This document shows positions 10,608-19,543 of a stretch of 64,000 nucleotides of DNA, piece after piece. The position numbers and the translations under genes were made by a program. Every line of letters starts with the position of its first letter. Position 1 is the stretch's first letter. This stretch comes from Cohaesibacter marisflavi. GTDB taxonomy: Bacteria; Pseudomonadota; Alphaproteobacteria; Rhizobiales; Cohaesibacteraceae. The notes under the pieces are model-generated. The model did no database searches. It had not been told where the DNA came from and saw only the letters and a list, made by a program, of their open reading frames with translations. The stretch lies in the NCBI RefSeq assembly GCF_900115225.1, contig NZ_FOVR01000003.1:1-64000 (forward strand), in the 5' to 3' direction.

Positions 10608-11164
10608 CAGTAGAGCGCCTCCAGGGGCGTGTTCTGCTGATCTTCAAGCGCGGTGTTCTTCTCGAATGCGTCATCAAAGAGCAATTGCATTGTTTGCGCA
10701 TAAGAGTTCTTGCCCGTCACTTTATGCGCCATGCCAAGAGCCAGATAAGGCACCAGGCAGTTGATGAAAAATTGGCTGAACTTCGCCGGATCATCCAGCC
10801 GCTTGATGTACCGAAACTTCAACGGCCCGGCATGGTTGGTCAGGACTTCATCACCTTCATACTCGACCACAATTTCCGTACTGTCATCACCGTAAATAGG
10901 AATGCCAGAAAGGAAGTCTTCAGGCAGACGATAGGCATAGTCCCAACCGAAAGCCGGTTTCTCGGCAGCTTCCGGCAAGAGCACGCGCGAGCGGGCACAG
11001 TTCCAGGGATAAAGGCTCAACAGCTCATTGCGATAGTGCGCATAGTTGGTCTTGAACCATCGCGCATTGCTATTGCCGGTCTGATCGAAGTCAGCAATCG
11101 TTTTTTCATTGAGATGACCCAAAGCCAGATTGGCGATGGCCGTATCCGTGTACCCGCTCGCCAT
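10607..11164 (-). CDS. Tail tubular protein A (gp11-like gatekeeper)
   Basis: 185 aa adaptor protein that sits between the portal ring and the nozzle. The opening IANLALGHLNEKTIADFDQ, then ARWFKTNYAHYRNELLSLYPWNCA, and the later DFL..IPIYGDD segment are characteristic of tail tube A of T7-like phages. Length matches the family (about 180-200 aa). It starts 4 nt after the stop of the HhH protein gene and overlaps the nozzle gene by one base, so all three are likely translated together. Confidence 0.9.
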   Translation of the reverse strand: MASGYTDTAIANLALGHLNEKTIADFDQTGNSNARWFKTNYAHYRNELLSLYPWNCARSRVLLPEAAEKPAFGWDYAYRLPEDFLSGIPIYGDDSTEIVVEYEGDEVLTNHAGPLKFRYIKRLDDPAKFSQFFINCLVPYLALGMAHKVTGKNSYAQTMQLLFDDAFEKNTALEDQQNTPLEALY

Positions 11165-11167
11165 GGC

Positions 11168-11635
11168 TTATTCGCCCCCTTCAAGCAGGGCTTTGGCTTC
11201 GGTGATCCAGTCATCATCAATCGAAAGAGCTTCGATCTGTTCCGGGCTGGCACTGGCAAGAGCCGCCAGATCGGCAATGCCACCTTCCATAAGCTTGGTT
11301 GCCTTGGCAGGGCCAATGCCGTTGATGCTGGTTAGATCAGACGTAACCGGCAATGGTTCGATATCTCCGGCCAACTCGATTTCAGCCATAACGAGAGCGA
11401 ACGCTTTGCGGGCTTGCGCGATGTCGTCACCATTCAGCGTAGGATTCTCCATGATCTGCTCAAGCGTCACGGCAGCATTCAGAGCCTCGGACGGTAGCGC
11501 TCCGTTTTCTCCAACGCTGTCATAGGCTGCCTTCAGTTCCTTACCGGCCAAAGCAGCCTGTTCTTCACGCGCTTCATCGCGCTTTCTTGCCGCCAGAGCC
11601 TTGCGGCGGCGGGCCTGATGGGCTGTTGCACTCAT
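11168..11635 (-). CDS. Phage protein with C-terminal helix-hairpin-helix domain
   Basis: 155 aa protein of unknown role between the capsid and tail tube genes. The N-terminal 50 residues are Ala/Arg/Lys/Glu-rich and helical. The C-terminal part (about 105-150) has a helix-hairpin-helix pattern, LTSINGIGPAKATKLMEGGI, as in DNA-binding HhH proteins and Rho-N or NuoE-type repeats. In related phages this slot holds a head-completion or head-tail joining protein. It may bind DNA at the portal, but nothing shows this directly. Confidence 0.7.
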   Translation of the reverse strand: MSATAHQARRRKALAARKRDEAREEQAALAGKELKAAYDSVGENGALPSEALNAAVTLEQIMENPTLNGDDIAQARKAFALVMAEIELAGDIEPLPVTSDLTSINGIGPAKATKLMEGGIADLAALASASPEQIEALSIDDDWITEAKALLEGGE

Positions 11636-11652
11636 CTACATGTCTCCAGATA

Positions 11653-11685
11653 CGACAAAGGCCGCTCAGAGGCGGCCATTTGTCG
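11653..11685 (-). terminator. Stem-loop after the major capsid gene
   Basis: Strong hairpin: GACAAA and GGCCGC arms pair with GCGGCC and TTTGTC around a short loop, with one bulge. It lies 26 nt after the capsid stop. T7 has its late terminator in the same place (after gene 10). There is no long T-tract, so it may instead stabilise the capsid mRNA 3' end. Confidence 0.6.
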
Positions 11686-11711
11686 GGTTATGATTAAGAG
11701 GAAGTCGCGGC

Positions 11712-12689
11712 TTAGGCAGCGATCTTGTGCTTCAGAGCAACCATGCGGATGTTCTTTGGCTCATACACACGATTCCAGTTGGCACCGTCCGCAATCTGCG
11801 CGTCGGTCGGGCTGGTATCGTTGTCAGGAACATTGGTTTCAGTCCAGGCGACACCACGCGGATGCATCACAAAGTGACTGCGGCTGATCAGCAGATCATC
11901 GCCCGCGAGTTTGTCACGATCAGTCTCAAGGGCCTCGTCATCTTCAAGAGAGCGTTCCTGATACCCAAAGGCCCCTTCACCAAAGAGCAGCGAGGTATAG
12001 ACACCACCAACCGGCTGAAGCGCATCGGTGACGATCACGCGTTTGCCCATATAGACAGGCACCCGATCCGTCTTACCTTCAACCGTCTCATATTCAATGG
12101 CCTTGTCCTTGGCCAACTTGGCTTCAACAGCCGAGTGCATCAGATAGCCAGTGACATTGCTTTTCTGGTCGCCCAGCTTCTGACCGGCATCAACGCTTGA
12201 TGCAAAGTCAATAAGCGCCGCACCACCCGCAAGAGCGGTGATATCGTGGGTCAGCACTGCCATAGAAGCGGCTGCAAAAATCCCCTTGATGGTCTGCACA
12301 AGGATATTCTGGCGCTGGTCAACCCAATATCCAGCCACTTCCGTTGCAATCGCTTTCATAGGATCATCACCGGCCAGATATTTGGACAGGTCGTTGGATG
12401 ACCAGGCATCACCCAGCATATGCAGGCGAGCCATATCCTTACCAGCACCGATCTTGCGCGGGACAAGCGGATCATTGTCAGAAAGGCGCTGCGCGCTCAA
12501 CCCGCTGTTACGCAGGTTCAACCAGAACGGCATCTTGAAGAGGAAGCCGCCACCGGACAGATTGAGCCCGTCAATCCCGTTTGACACGATACCACTGGCA
12601 ATCAGGGTATCGAGTTTAACCGACTGTTCCAGAACGTAAGGATTGAAAACCTCCGGAACGATCACATCACTAATTTTCACCTTCGCCAT
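11712..12689 (-). CDS. Major capsid protein
   Basis: 325 aa coat protein, inferred to have the HK97 fold. It starts MAKVKISDVIVPEVFNPYVL, a pattern common to podoviral coat proteins, and ends in a short basic tail. It follows the scaffold gene by about 50 nt with a good ribosome site (GGGAGATAAAAG before ATG) and is followed by a strong stem-loop. Length and position between scaffold and tail tubes fit T7 gp10. No Ig-like extension is present. It should be the most abundant virion protein. Confidence 0.87.
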   Translation of the reverse strand: MAKVKISDVIVPEVFNPYVLEQSVKLDTLIASGIVSNGIDGLNLSGGGFLFKMPFWLNLRNSGLSAQRLSDNDPLVPRKIGAGKDMARLHMLGDAWSSNDLSKYLAGDDPMKAIATEVAGYWVDQRQNILVQTIKGIFAAASMAVLTHDITALAGGAALIDFASSVDAGQKLGDQKSNVTGYLMHSAVEAKLAKDKAIEYETVEGKTDRVPVYMGKRVIVTDALQPVGGVYTSLLFGEGAFGYQERSLEDDEALETDRDKLAGDDLLISRSHFVMHPRGVAWTETNVPDNDTSPTDAQIADGANWNRVYEPKNIRMVALKHKIAA

Positions 12690-12741
12690 AACTTTTATCT
12701 CCCGTTACTGACGTTGTTGCGGTTGGTTTGCGGCTTTACGC

Positions 12742-13644
12742 TTATTTGCGTTTGGCCTTGGCGGCGGCTTTCAATCGTTCCGCCTTTTCAGGGTTTGCCT
12801 TGTAAATCTCACCCTGTTTGGTGAGGTTGAACGTGTCGGCATCCCATGGATTTTCATCTGTCTGGTTGTCGCCGTCCAAATCTCCATCTTCCGAGTAGAG
12901 TGTTTGACCAATACCCGCGAGCGCCTGGGCAAAGTGCGGCATCAGAACCGCGCCATCTTCGGAAAACACACCGTTGCTCTTGAACTCTTCCATGAGCTTG
13001 CCGTCCGGCACCATCTTGCTCAGTGCCCGATTGGCTAGAGCCAAATTTTTGTTATAGCTCTCGCTTCCTTCCTTGCCCCATGCTTTGACAAGAGCATCAT
13101 GGGAAGCTTCAGCCTTGGCTGTCTTTTCAGCCTCAGCCTGCTTCTGCCCTTCCAGAAAGGCATTGGCTTGAGTGCCGACCGCTTCCATCTGGAAGTCATG
13201 TAGGGCTTGCGCCTGGGCAGGTGTTAAGCCGATCTCCTTGGCCTTTGCCTTGAAGGACGTGGCCAGATTTTCATCATACTGGACATTCTCCGGCATCTTC
13301 TCAGGCAACGAGAACTGATAGCCGTCTTCTGTATCCGGCACCCCGAGCGCTTTGGCAAAGGCGGCGCGGTCTTCATCGCTCGCATCCTCACCCGGCACCT
13401 TGATCATACCTTCAAGGCCCGCCCGCTGAACCTGATAGGCTTTCACAGCATCGTCGGCGCTATTCCATCCCTGCTCTTTGGCAAAGTCGGCAAAGCCTTC
13501 TCCGGTCAAACTGGATGCAAAGGCATTTTCTTCTCCCGCACCACCAGCGCCCGCAGAATCCCCGCCGCCAGCACCTTCGTCTTCAGGCGCAAAAGCAATC
13601 AAACCACCGCGAATAAGGCTCATAAGTCCTTGGTTCATTTTCAA
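12742..13644 (-). CDS. Capsid scaffolding protein (gp9-like)
   Basis: 300 aa acidic, Ala/Glu/Asp-rich protein that should guide capsid assembly. An acidic Gly-rich stretch (about 20-40) is followed by a conserved-looking segment GVPDTEDGYQFSLPEKMPENV, a pattern shared by scaffold proteins of T7-like phages. The middle is helical and charged and the C-terminus is basic (RLKAAAKAKRK), where scaffolds contact the coat. It lies between portal and capsid genes as expected. The gene overlaps the upstream small gene by 4 nt. Confidence 0.85.
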   Translation of the reverse strand: MKMNQGLMSLIRGGLIAFAPEDEGAGGGDSAGAGGAGEENAFASSLTGEGFADFAKEQGWNSADDAVKAYQVQRAGLEGMIKVPGEDASDEDRAAFAKALGVPDTEDGYQFSLPEKMPENVQYDENLATSFKAKAKEIGLTPAQAQALHDFQMEAVGTQANAFLEGQKQAEAEKTAKAEASHDALVKAWGKEGSESYNKNLALANRALSKMVPDGKLMEEFKSNGVFSEDGAVLMPHFAQALAGIGQTLYSEDGDLDGDNQTDENPWDADTFNLTKQGEIYKANPEKAERLKAAAKAKRK

Positions 13645-13955
13645 ACTCCTTCTTCTGCCCTGGCCTCTTCAAGAGCAGCCTGTGAAAGGGCGATCCGTTC
13701 GCCCCGCGTCATCGTCAAAAAGGAAAAGGCCCGCCCGAAGACAGACCTTTTTCCCTCATTAAATTGTGCTTCCGCATTATCGGGCGGATGATCGCAATAG
13801 CGATCCCACCCGCTGAAATTGGCTAGATCCGCCATGATGATTTCAAAATCATCCTTGCTGGCCTTGCCTTCACTAAAGCGCATCCAGGCTTCAACCAGCC
13901 TCTTCTTGGCTTGCAGTACGGCCCGGTCTTTACTGGCTCTGTTCCATAAGCGCAT
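13641..13955 (-). CDS. Small phage protein, possibly Bbp19-like
   Basis: 104 aa protein between portal and scaffold. It has a helical N-terminus rich in Lys/Arg, then FEIIMADLANFSGWDRYCDH and an EGKRSVFGRAFSFL segment. This resembles the Bbp19-type domain of short proteins in podovirus head modules (a D-L motif, then EGxRxV and a hydrophobic helix); that match is from memory and tentative. The start overlaps the portal gene by 26 nt and its stop overlaps the scaffold start, which supports it as a real gene. Function unknown. Confidence 0.65.
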   Translation of the reverse strand: MRLWNRASKDRAVLQAKKRLVEAWMRFSEGKASKDDFEIIMADLANFSGWDRYCDHPPDNAEAQFNEGKRSVFGRAFSFLTMTRGERIALSQAALEEARAEEGV

Positions 13956-15672
13956 TCAACTGCTCCACTGCCGGTACACCTTTATTCGCAACGTCCGCCG
14001 CTTGCCCGGCCATTTCGAGACCGGCTTGCATCTGCTGCATTTGAGCCATCTGCTCCTTCTGCTGACGTTGAGCTTCCATTTCCTCTTCGCTGTAGAAGAT
14101 TTTGCGGGAAGCCCCACGCACATCAGCAACCAGATCACCCACTTCGTCTTCATTAATCCGCTCAAGCAGCTTGGTCTTTCCTGCCTGGGCGAATTTCAAA
14201 GCTGTATCGACCACATCATTGGCCCCGATCAGTTCCTCTGTCCGGCGCAAGCGGTCCATCGGAGAGGTTGAGGACGCCCGAATATCGTGGTCATAGATGC
14301 TGTCTGGCGCTTCCAGAGCGGAGCCGGGATTAAACGCCTCCTTGCGCTCCAGAATTTCAAGCTCGCGATCCACCTGAAGCGAAGACGACTGCTGGAAGCT
14401 TGTGCCGACCGGCCCGAGAAGGTCGCCCTTTTCCTGGGCCCTTTGCAAAACCTCTGTCGCGGTCATCTGGGAATTATCGACCAGGATCTGAAACAGGTTG
14501 ATATAGTGCATGTCCTGTATCTGGCGGCGCTTTGCCTCCTGAATGGACAGCATGAAACTCAATGCCTGCCCGTTGCTCTCCAACATTGGTTTTGCAAAAA
14601 GCGCCCCTGATGGATCAAGATAGCCCTTGTTATTGGCCCCCGGCGCAAAGTTGGGCGCACGCAAAGGGGCCTGCTTGCCATTCACTTTCCCGGCGACCGT
14701 GGCGATAGGTGGCTTGCCCTGCTGCGAAACACCACGAGCCACATCTTCTTCAATGATCTGGGAACGCACGATCTCTCGCATGGCCAGCATGACGGGGCTT
14801 TCCCCATAAGGACTGTCTGCCCGTCTCACCCAACGATGCACAACATAAGGGAAGGTGAAATAGCCGCTTTCCTTGACAAGCTTCTTTTCACTAACCTCAA
14901 CCCAGTAGGAGGCAACAGCACTGTCCCGATTGCTTGAAGCAGAGCTGCCAGCTTCTGCCCTTGGCATGGCGGCATGGATAAACTGGAATGACGTGTCTTT
15001 GTGCCGTGGATCATTGGCAGCATCGAGCAACTTGGACGAGACATGCTTCTCCCCGAACTTCTGGACCGCCTGTCGCGCCTTGTAATTGACCAGCCTGTAA
15101 TTGGTATCGTGAATGCCTTGTGCATTCTGCCCAAGGAAACACTCAGCTAGGGGCGCATAGCTGTATTTGAACGGCATCTGCGCTTCACGCGTATGCGCAT
15201 CCCCGAAGCTTTCTTCCAGAAAGATGACGCCGGTTCCAAGCCCGCATGCAGCCTTGACCGCCATTTCATTGACCGAGGCAAAACCAGCCCTTGGCGTATA
15301 GCGCACCGCAAACAGATAGTCGGTCACACGACTGCACCAATCTTCTGCAGCTTCATCCAGATCCGGAGCCAGTGGGTCAACAGATCCCAATCCATGCCAC
15401 TTGGATGACTGCGGCATTGTCAGGCTCAGAATGCCCGCCGCCAGACGTTCAATCGAATAGATCGCAGTGCCATCAAGCAGCTTCGTTCCGGGCCGTTTCG
15501 AGCGCGGCCCTTGGGTCAGAACGCTTTCCGCACTGCCAAGCCGGTTCATACCGGTCACACCCTTTTCATAGGGCAAAGCAAACCGGATGACAGCATCCCA
15601 TTCACTTTCCCAGGGCAACCGGTCAGAAGCCAATTGCGTTTGGCGATCAAGAATGTCTTGAACAAGTCCCAT
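13930..15672 (-). CDS. Portal (head-tail connector) protein
   Basis: 580 aa dodecameric portal through which DNA is packed and ejected. Its opening LASDRLPWESEWDAVIRFALPY, the segments SIERLAAGILSLTMPQSSKWH and VASYWVEVSEKK, and the PAxVVEQLN-like end are typical of the podoviral head-to-tail connecting protein family (T7 gp8 type, about 540-560 aa). The C-terminal 60 residues are Gln/Met-rich helix (QQKEQMAQMQQMQAG), as in other connectors. It precedes the scaffold gene, as in T7. Start is at ATG 15672. Confidence 0.92.
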   Translation of the reverse strand: MGLVQDILDRQTQLASDRLPWESEWDAVIRFALPYEKGVTGMNRLGSAESVLTQGPRSKRPGTKLLDGTAIYSIERLAAGILSLTMPQSSKWHGLGSVDPLAPDLDEAAEDWCSRVTDYLFAVRYTPRAGFASVNEMAVKAACGLGTGVIFLEESFGDAHTREAQMPFKYSYAPLAECFLGQNAQGIHDTNYRLVNYKARQAVQKFGEKHVSSKLLDAANDPRHKDTSFQFIHAAMPRAEAGSSASSNRDSAVASYWVEVSEKKLVKESGYFTFPYVVHRWVRRADSPYGESPVMLAMREIVRSQIIEEDVARGVSQQGKPPIATVAGKVNGKQAPLRAPNFAPGANNKGYLDPSGALFAKPMLESNGQALSFMLSIQEAKRRQIQDMHYINLFQILVDNSQMTATEVLQRAQEKGDLLGPVGTSFQQSSSLQVDRELEILERKEAFNPGSALEAPDSIYDHDIRASSTSPMDRLRRTEELIGANDVVDTALKFAQAGKTKLLERINEDEVGDLVADVRGASRKIFYSEEEMEAQRQQKEQMAQMQQMQAGLEMAGQAADVANKGVPAVEQLNALMEQSQ

Positions 15673-15675
15673 TTC

Positions 15676-15882
15676 CTAGGCTCCTGCCTGTCCCAATTTG
15701 GTGACTTTCAAATTCTTCCCATAGTCAGAAGCGCCGGACATGCTTGTAAGGATCGTTGAACGGCGCCCCTGTTGCTCCCGCGTCTTGCGCTCCTCTTCTG
15801 CCTTGCGTTTCTTGACTTCTTCATCATCCTCAGAAGGAGTTGAGGGCGCTGGCTGTACCTTGGGTGTGGACATAAAGCACAT
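15676..15882 (-). CDS. Small charged phage protein upstream of portal
   Basis: 68 aa protein with a Pro/Ser-rich start, a highly charged helix (DDEEVKKRKAEEERKTREQQGRR) and a Gly-containing tail (SGASDYGKNLKVTKLGQAGA). It has a GAGGAA ribosome site and ends 4 nt before the portal start. Small genes of this composition are common just before podoviral portals. No function recognised. Confidence 0.65.
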   Translation of the reverse strand: MCFMSTPKVQPAPSTPSEDDEEVKKRKAEEERKTREQQGRRSTILTSMSGASDYGKNLKVTKLGQAGA

Positions 15883-15885
15883 GGT

Positions 15886-16362
15886 CTATTCCTCGTTGAT
15901 CCACGCATAGCGATAGAATGTTTCTCCGCCCAAGCCCAAAGAGGGCATGACGGCTTCTCTGTGAGCGCCCAGGCGCACGAGCCATTTATGGGCGCTGGAG
16001 TGGGTGGAAAGTGCATCGGCATGAATGCGGGCGATCCCGCTGGCAACACAGGCAGGCTTGACCACATCAAGCATGTAACGGGTTGCGTCGGGAAAGGCGC
16101 GGAGCTTGTGCGATGTGCCCCAAGCCCATGCCAAACCAAGCCGAGAATGGAAGAGGCCGACACCGAACGCCAACACCGGTTGACCATCCAGCCAGGCCAC
16201 ATAACGCCACAAGGGCGAGCCCTGATAAGCCATCTCGGCAATCAAGCGATTGTCCGGTTTGTCCATCTGGCAATAGATTTCGGCCTTGTCCTCATCACTC
16301 AGATTAGCAGCAACAAAGCTTAGATCGCGCCGTGTGGCCGGTTTGATGACAACACGGTTCAT
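15886..16362 (-). CDS. GNAT-like phage protein (gp13-like)
   Basis: 158 aa protein resembling the acyltransferase-fold (GNAT) proteins found in podoviral virion modules, such as T7 gp13 and DUF2833. It begins VVIKPATRRDLSFVAANLSDEDKAEI; later AWLDGQPVLAFGVG and AHKWLVRLGAHRE match strand and helix positions of the GNAT fold. The acetyl-CoA-binding R/Q-x-x-G-x-G/A loop is not clear, so it may have no enzyme activity. In T7 gp13 is needed for proper head assembly. It lies between the terminase group and the portal. Confidence 0.7.
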   Translation of the reverse strand: MNRVVIKPATRRDLSFVAANLSDEDKAEIYCQMDKPDNRLIAEMAYQGSPLWRYVAWLDGQPVLAFGVGLFHSRLGLAWAWGTSHKLRAFPDATRYMLDVVKPACVASGIARIHADALSTHSSAHKWLVRLGAHREAVMPSLGLGGETFYRYAWINEE

Positions 16363-16622
16363 TCTGCAGGTTCCCTGATCAGATCGCTCATCTCATCAGA
16401 CAGGACTTTCAGCGCACCAAGCATGGCATATCCGCCCTGAGACCCCGCCCGCCATCGACTGCATTTATCTTCCGCGTGATAAGCGATGCAGGCAAAGCCT
16501 TGGAGATCACCAGAACGGGCGCAAGAAAGAAGTCCCTCAAGCCGATCAATCACATCTTGCTGCACTTGTCCGGCCAAGGGGACAGGCCCGCCGTTGAGAG
16601 AAACCACCTTTTCTTCACTCAT
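16359..16622 (-). CDS. Small phage protein of unknown function
   Basis: 87 aa protein. The start chosen is the ATG at 16622 (MSEEKVVSLNGGPVPLAG), which overlaps the stop of the upstream membrane-protein gene (ATGA); the frame is open further upstream but that would overlap too much. Its pattern DVIDRLEGLLSCARSGDLQGFACIAYH is reminiscent of short hypothetical proteins widespread in alphaproteobacterial phages. The stop overlaps the GNAT-like gene start. No function assigned. Confidence 0.65.
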   Translation of the reverse strand: MSEEKVVSLNGGPVPLAGQVQQDVIDRLEGLLSCARSGDLQGFACIAYHAEDKCSRWRAGSQGGYAMLGALKVLSDEMSDLIREPAE

Positions 16623-16885
16623 AGCCCTACCCCCAACCACAAAAGAAAACCAAAGGGAACCACGGTCAGAATGACACTCACCCACATCAGGCTCACTTCA
16701 TTGAGCATGTCCGCGAAGTAGGCTGCAGCCACCGCAAGGATGGACACCAGCGCCACCAGAAAATACCGGTGATCAACCGTCACGGCCAAAGCCAGAAAAA
16801 GCAAAAGGCCCATCAAATTGATGAGCCTTCCATTCGAAGCGGCACTATAGGCGGCCGCCAATTCGTGCAAATCTTGTTTGTTCAT
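16619..16885 (-). CDS. Small three-helix membrane protein (possible holin)
   Basis: 88 aa protein with three predicted membrane helices at about residues 22-37, 41-59 and 65-86 after a short soluble N-terminus. Its size, helix number and place beside the terminase genes would fit a class I holin, which forms the lysis hole. No endolysin lies next to it, so the lysis role is only a suggestion. It starts 3 nt after the large terminase stop and overlaps the next gene by 4 nt. Confidence 0.55.
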   Translation of the reverse strand: MNKQDLHELAAAYSAASNGRLINLMGLLLFLALAVTVDHRYFLVALVSILAVAAAYFADMLNEVSLMWVSVILTVVPFGFLLWLGVGL

Positions 16886-16888
16886 TGC

Positions 16889-19543
16889 CTATCCAACATC
16901 TCCCAGGGCGCTCCATTCGTCCTCTTGTTCATCCATCAAAGGCTTGAGCATGCGATACTGTGCAGCATCCCGTAGATCCCAAGCCATGATCACGGCGTCG
17001 GCTTCATCGGTAGAAGATCCGAGACGCTTTCTGGCCTCGTCCTTCTCTTCAATCTGGATGAGCCCTTCATTGGAAGAGCCACCCGATTTAACCATCCAGT
17101 GAACCGCTGTCAGTTCAGCAAAAAGCTTCTTGCTCGGAGGCAAAGCAATCTTGTGCTCTCCGTTCGGGTCCAATGCCTCACGGAAGCGCCACCAGAGCCG
17201 CGCACGCTCGTTTTTAAACCCTAATGACCAGTTAGACTGCTTCTCTTGCGTTCCCTTTGAGAACACCACGGAGTAGGCCGCAATCTGGTTGTTGGTTTCA
17301 AGGTGATCCCGCGCCGAGTTGCCCCAACCGCCCGTACAGTCAATTCCAATATCAGCCCCGTCCCGTCTCTCTTTCAGGATCAGAGCCGCAACAATCGGGC
17401 CATTCTTGGTATCAATGCCGCGCTCCGTAGTCAGGCGTGCAAAGCATTCGTTGTACAGCGGTGCCAGCGTTGTCTTGTCGCCGCCCCCTTGCGCCACATC
17501 CACCCCCATTGCCCACATGCGACCTTTGAGGTGCGGGTGGTCTTCACTCCAACGCTCTTGCGCCAGCCGTACCCATTCAGACGGGATAACCTGCCAGGCA
17601 TGATCCTTGCGGGCCAACATGAAGTTGCCTGTCTTGAGCGCCGTGCGAAGAGGCTCTGGCAGCTGGTCTAGCTGACTTCCGTAATCGGTATCGCGCAAGT
17701 AGGCATTGTCCGCCAGAGAGGCAGGAACGAAGGTGCGAGACTTAGGCGTTCTTACCTCTCCCTCAATCTCGACCGGTTCTGGTCCATCCACCCATACCGA
17801 ATGCATCTCTTCTTCATCACCAACGAACACAGCCCAAAGCAGCTGTCCGGGCTTGGCAGGATAAAGCGGATGCATCGGATCGAGCCAAGGCCCGAACCAT
17901 TCGATCAGATGATCACCATCACCAGAGAGCGGAGGGTTAGAAGCAATCACCACACGGCAGCGCTGATCAGGATCGACCGAGCGAACCCACCCCATCAGGA
18001 AGATCTGTTTTTTTGCCTGCTGCTGCGCTCCTTCATCAAAGCCTAGAAAGTCCTTTGGTTGGCCTTGATGGCCCTTCTCTGCTCCCGGTTTCTCCAGGTA
18101 ACCAAACTGAATGCGTTGCTCTCCATCCTTCCAGACATGATCCGAATAGTTCATCCGGCCACGATCACCGACAATCTCGGCCAAGCGCTCTTCCATCGAC
18201 TTCGCATCAGAGAGCTTTTGACGGAATATCGCTGACTTCCTGTGCTCGTTGACTGCCAAGCCGAGCAGCAGATCCGAATTGTGCGTCACCAAGTAGTGCT
18301 CAGTGATGAACAGAGAGTTCGGATGTTCAACAGCAATGCAGACCGTCGCAGCAAAGCCACAAGGTTCAATGCTCTCCAGTGTGAGCCCCATTGACTGGTA
18401 GCTCTTGCCTTTCACGCGAACTTTCTTACGCGGCAAATAAAAAACCCGCTCAGAGGCGGGCATCTTGATCCGGAGCGTGTAGGCTTTCTGCCCTTGCCGC
18501 CTTTCGCCTCGATAGGTGAAAGGCGGGTCCTTCTCCCGTAAAGTGACAATCGCACCAAGGGAGCGAGCCAACTCGCGAACATCATCCCGAAGCCGTTCGG
18601 AAACCGTGCAGTAATAGACGTCCCCATCTTCTTCAGCCCATCCATCGGTATCCATCAGACCTTGCATCAAAGCAAAGCGTTCTTCCACCGTCCCCAACAG
18701 ATAAATCCGGGGAATGAACTTATCTTCAGACCGACACCCAAGCAGTCCTAGATCAGCCAGGCCATCATGAGCAAAGGCATTCGGAATGCGATAACTGATC
18801 GCCTTGTCTTCTTCTCCATACTCCCCAAGTTTGCATCCAAGCTCATTGGCAACACGCTCAGCGATTTCAGGGTCGGGCACCGTGAAGCGAGCAACACCAG
18901 TGCTCAAGCTTCCATCACCGATCAGCACGCCCAACACATACGGCGGCAAAGTGCGACGAACGAACTTGCCCTGTCCTTTAAGGCTTCCAGCAACATTGAA
19001 ACGGACTGGCGCTGAAATCACAGGGATCTTTAGCCGTGCCCTTCCCTTGCTGTAATGCTCGAAGATCGCCGAAGTGGCCCACTTCTTGGCCCCGTCTTCC
19101 CCGCAAGTCAGAGCATTCCCGATCTTGCGGCTTTTTCGGCTGGCCCAGGCAAGCCAGATGTGATCCGCATCGCAGACGATTTCCGAACCATCAGAAAAGG
19201 CCAACCGATAGACCGGCTGCTTCCCACGCTCGAACTTGCCAATCACTCGGGTGACAGTGCCATCGGTTGCACACACCGCGCTGCCAATCTTCAGCTTTCC
19301 AATTGCCTTCCAACCAAAGGGCGTGAGAACCGGTGTTTCGGGCCTCAGTCCCTTACCGCCCCCTGCCTCGCCTCCATACAGCATCAAGTCTGCCTGAGAA
19401 TAATAGCCCTCAGTCTGCGGCCCCTCTTGTGGCTTCCAGAGGCGATTGAACAAAGGCCCCAAGGTAGCTTCCAAATCTGCACGCTGTTGCCCGGAGAGGT
19501 TTTCAATCCACTCCGTCAGTGCTGCGTCATTGTCAAAGCTCAT
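16889..19543 (-). CDS. terL: Terminase large subunit interrupted by an intein
   Basis: DNA-packaging motor. The 884 aa precursor contains a 358 aa intein (residues 65-422); the spliced protein would be 526 aa, a normal terminase length. Splicing would join GGEAGGGK to Ser423 and recreate the Walker A motif GGEAGGGKS. Walker B is FLGFDE (Asp503-Glu504). The nuclease domain follows, with candidate metal-binding Asp682 (MGVDVAQGGGDKTT), Asp735 (GIDCTGG) and the acidic pair in TDEADAV (846-849). So both ATPase and nuclease look intact once spliced. The ATG overlaps the small-subunit stop. Unspliced protein should lack ATPase activity because the P-loop is split. Confidence 0.94.
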   Translation of the reverse strand: MSFDNDAALTEWIENLSGQQRADLEATLGPLFNRLWKPQEGPQTEGYYSQADLMLYGGEAGGGKGLRPETPVLTPFGWKAIGKLKIGSAVCATDGTVTRVIGKFERGKQPVYRLAFSDGSEIVCDADHIWLAWASRKSRKIGNALTCGEDGAKKWATSAIFEHYSKGRARLKIPVISAPVRFNVAGSLKGQGKFVRRTLPPYVLGVLIGDGSLSTGVARFTVPDPEIAERVANELGCKLGEYGEEDKAISYRIPNAFAHDGLADLGLLGCRSEDKFIPRIYLLGTVEERFALMQGLMDTDGWAEEDGDVYYCTVSERLRDDVRELARSLGAIVTLREKDPPFTYRGERRQGQKAYTLRIKMPASERVFYLPRKKVRVKGKSYQSMGLTLESIEPCGFAATVCIAVEHPNSLFITEHYLVTHNSDLLLGLAVNEHRKSAIFRQKLSDAKSMEERLAEIVGDRGRMNYSDHVWKDGEQRIQFGYLEKPGAEKGHQGQPKDFLGFDEGAQQQAKKQIFLMGWVRSVDPDQRCRVVIASNPPLSGDGDHLIEWFGPWLDPMHPLYPAKPGQLLWAVFVGDEEEMHSVWVDGPEPVEIEGEVRTPKSRTFVPASLADNAYLRDTDYGSQLDQLPEPLRTALKTGNFMLARKDHAWQVIPSEWVRLAQERWSEDHPHLKGRMWAMGVDVAQGGGDKTTLAPLYNECFARLTTERGIDTKNGPIVAALILKERRDGADIGIDCTGGWGNSARDHLETNNQIAAYSVVFSKGTQEKQSNWSLGFKNERARLWWRFREALDPNGEHKIALPPSKKLFAELTAVHWMVKSGGSSNEGLIQIEEKDEARKRLGSSTDEADAVIMAWDLRDAAQYRMLKPLMDEQEDEWSALGDVG
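18278..19351 (-). other. Class 3-type intein with LAGLIDADG endonuclease in TerL
   Basis: In-frame protein insertion of 358 residues between Lys64 and Ser423 of the precursor. It starts with Gly65, not Cys or Ser, followed by LRPETPVLTPFGW (block A). Block B is IVCDADHIW with His128 and Trp130. Block F has Cys402 (TVCIAVEH) where most inteins have Asp. Block G is LVTHN with Thr420, His421 and Asn422, then Ser423 as +1 nucleophile. Trp, Cys and Thr at these places are the defining WCT set of class 3 inteins. Residues about 203-211 (VLGVLIGDG) and 294-302 (GLMDTDGW) are the two LAGLIDADG helices of a homing endonuclease. All key residues are present, so it should be active. Confidence 0.92.
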
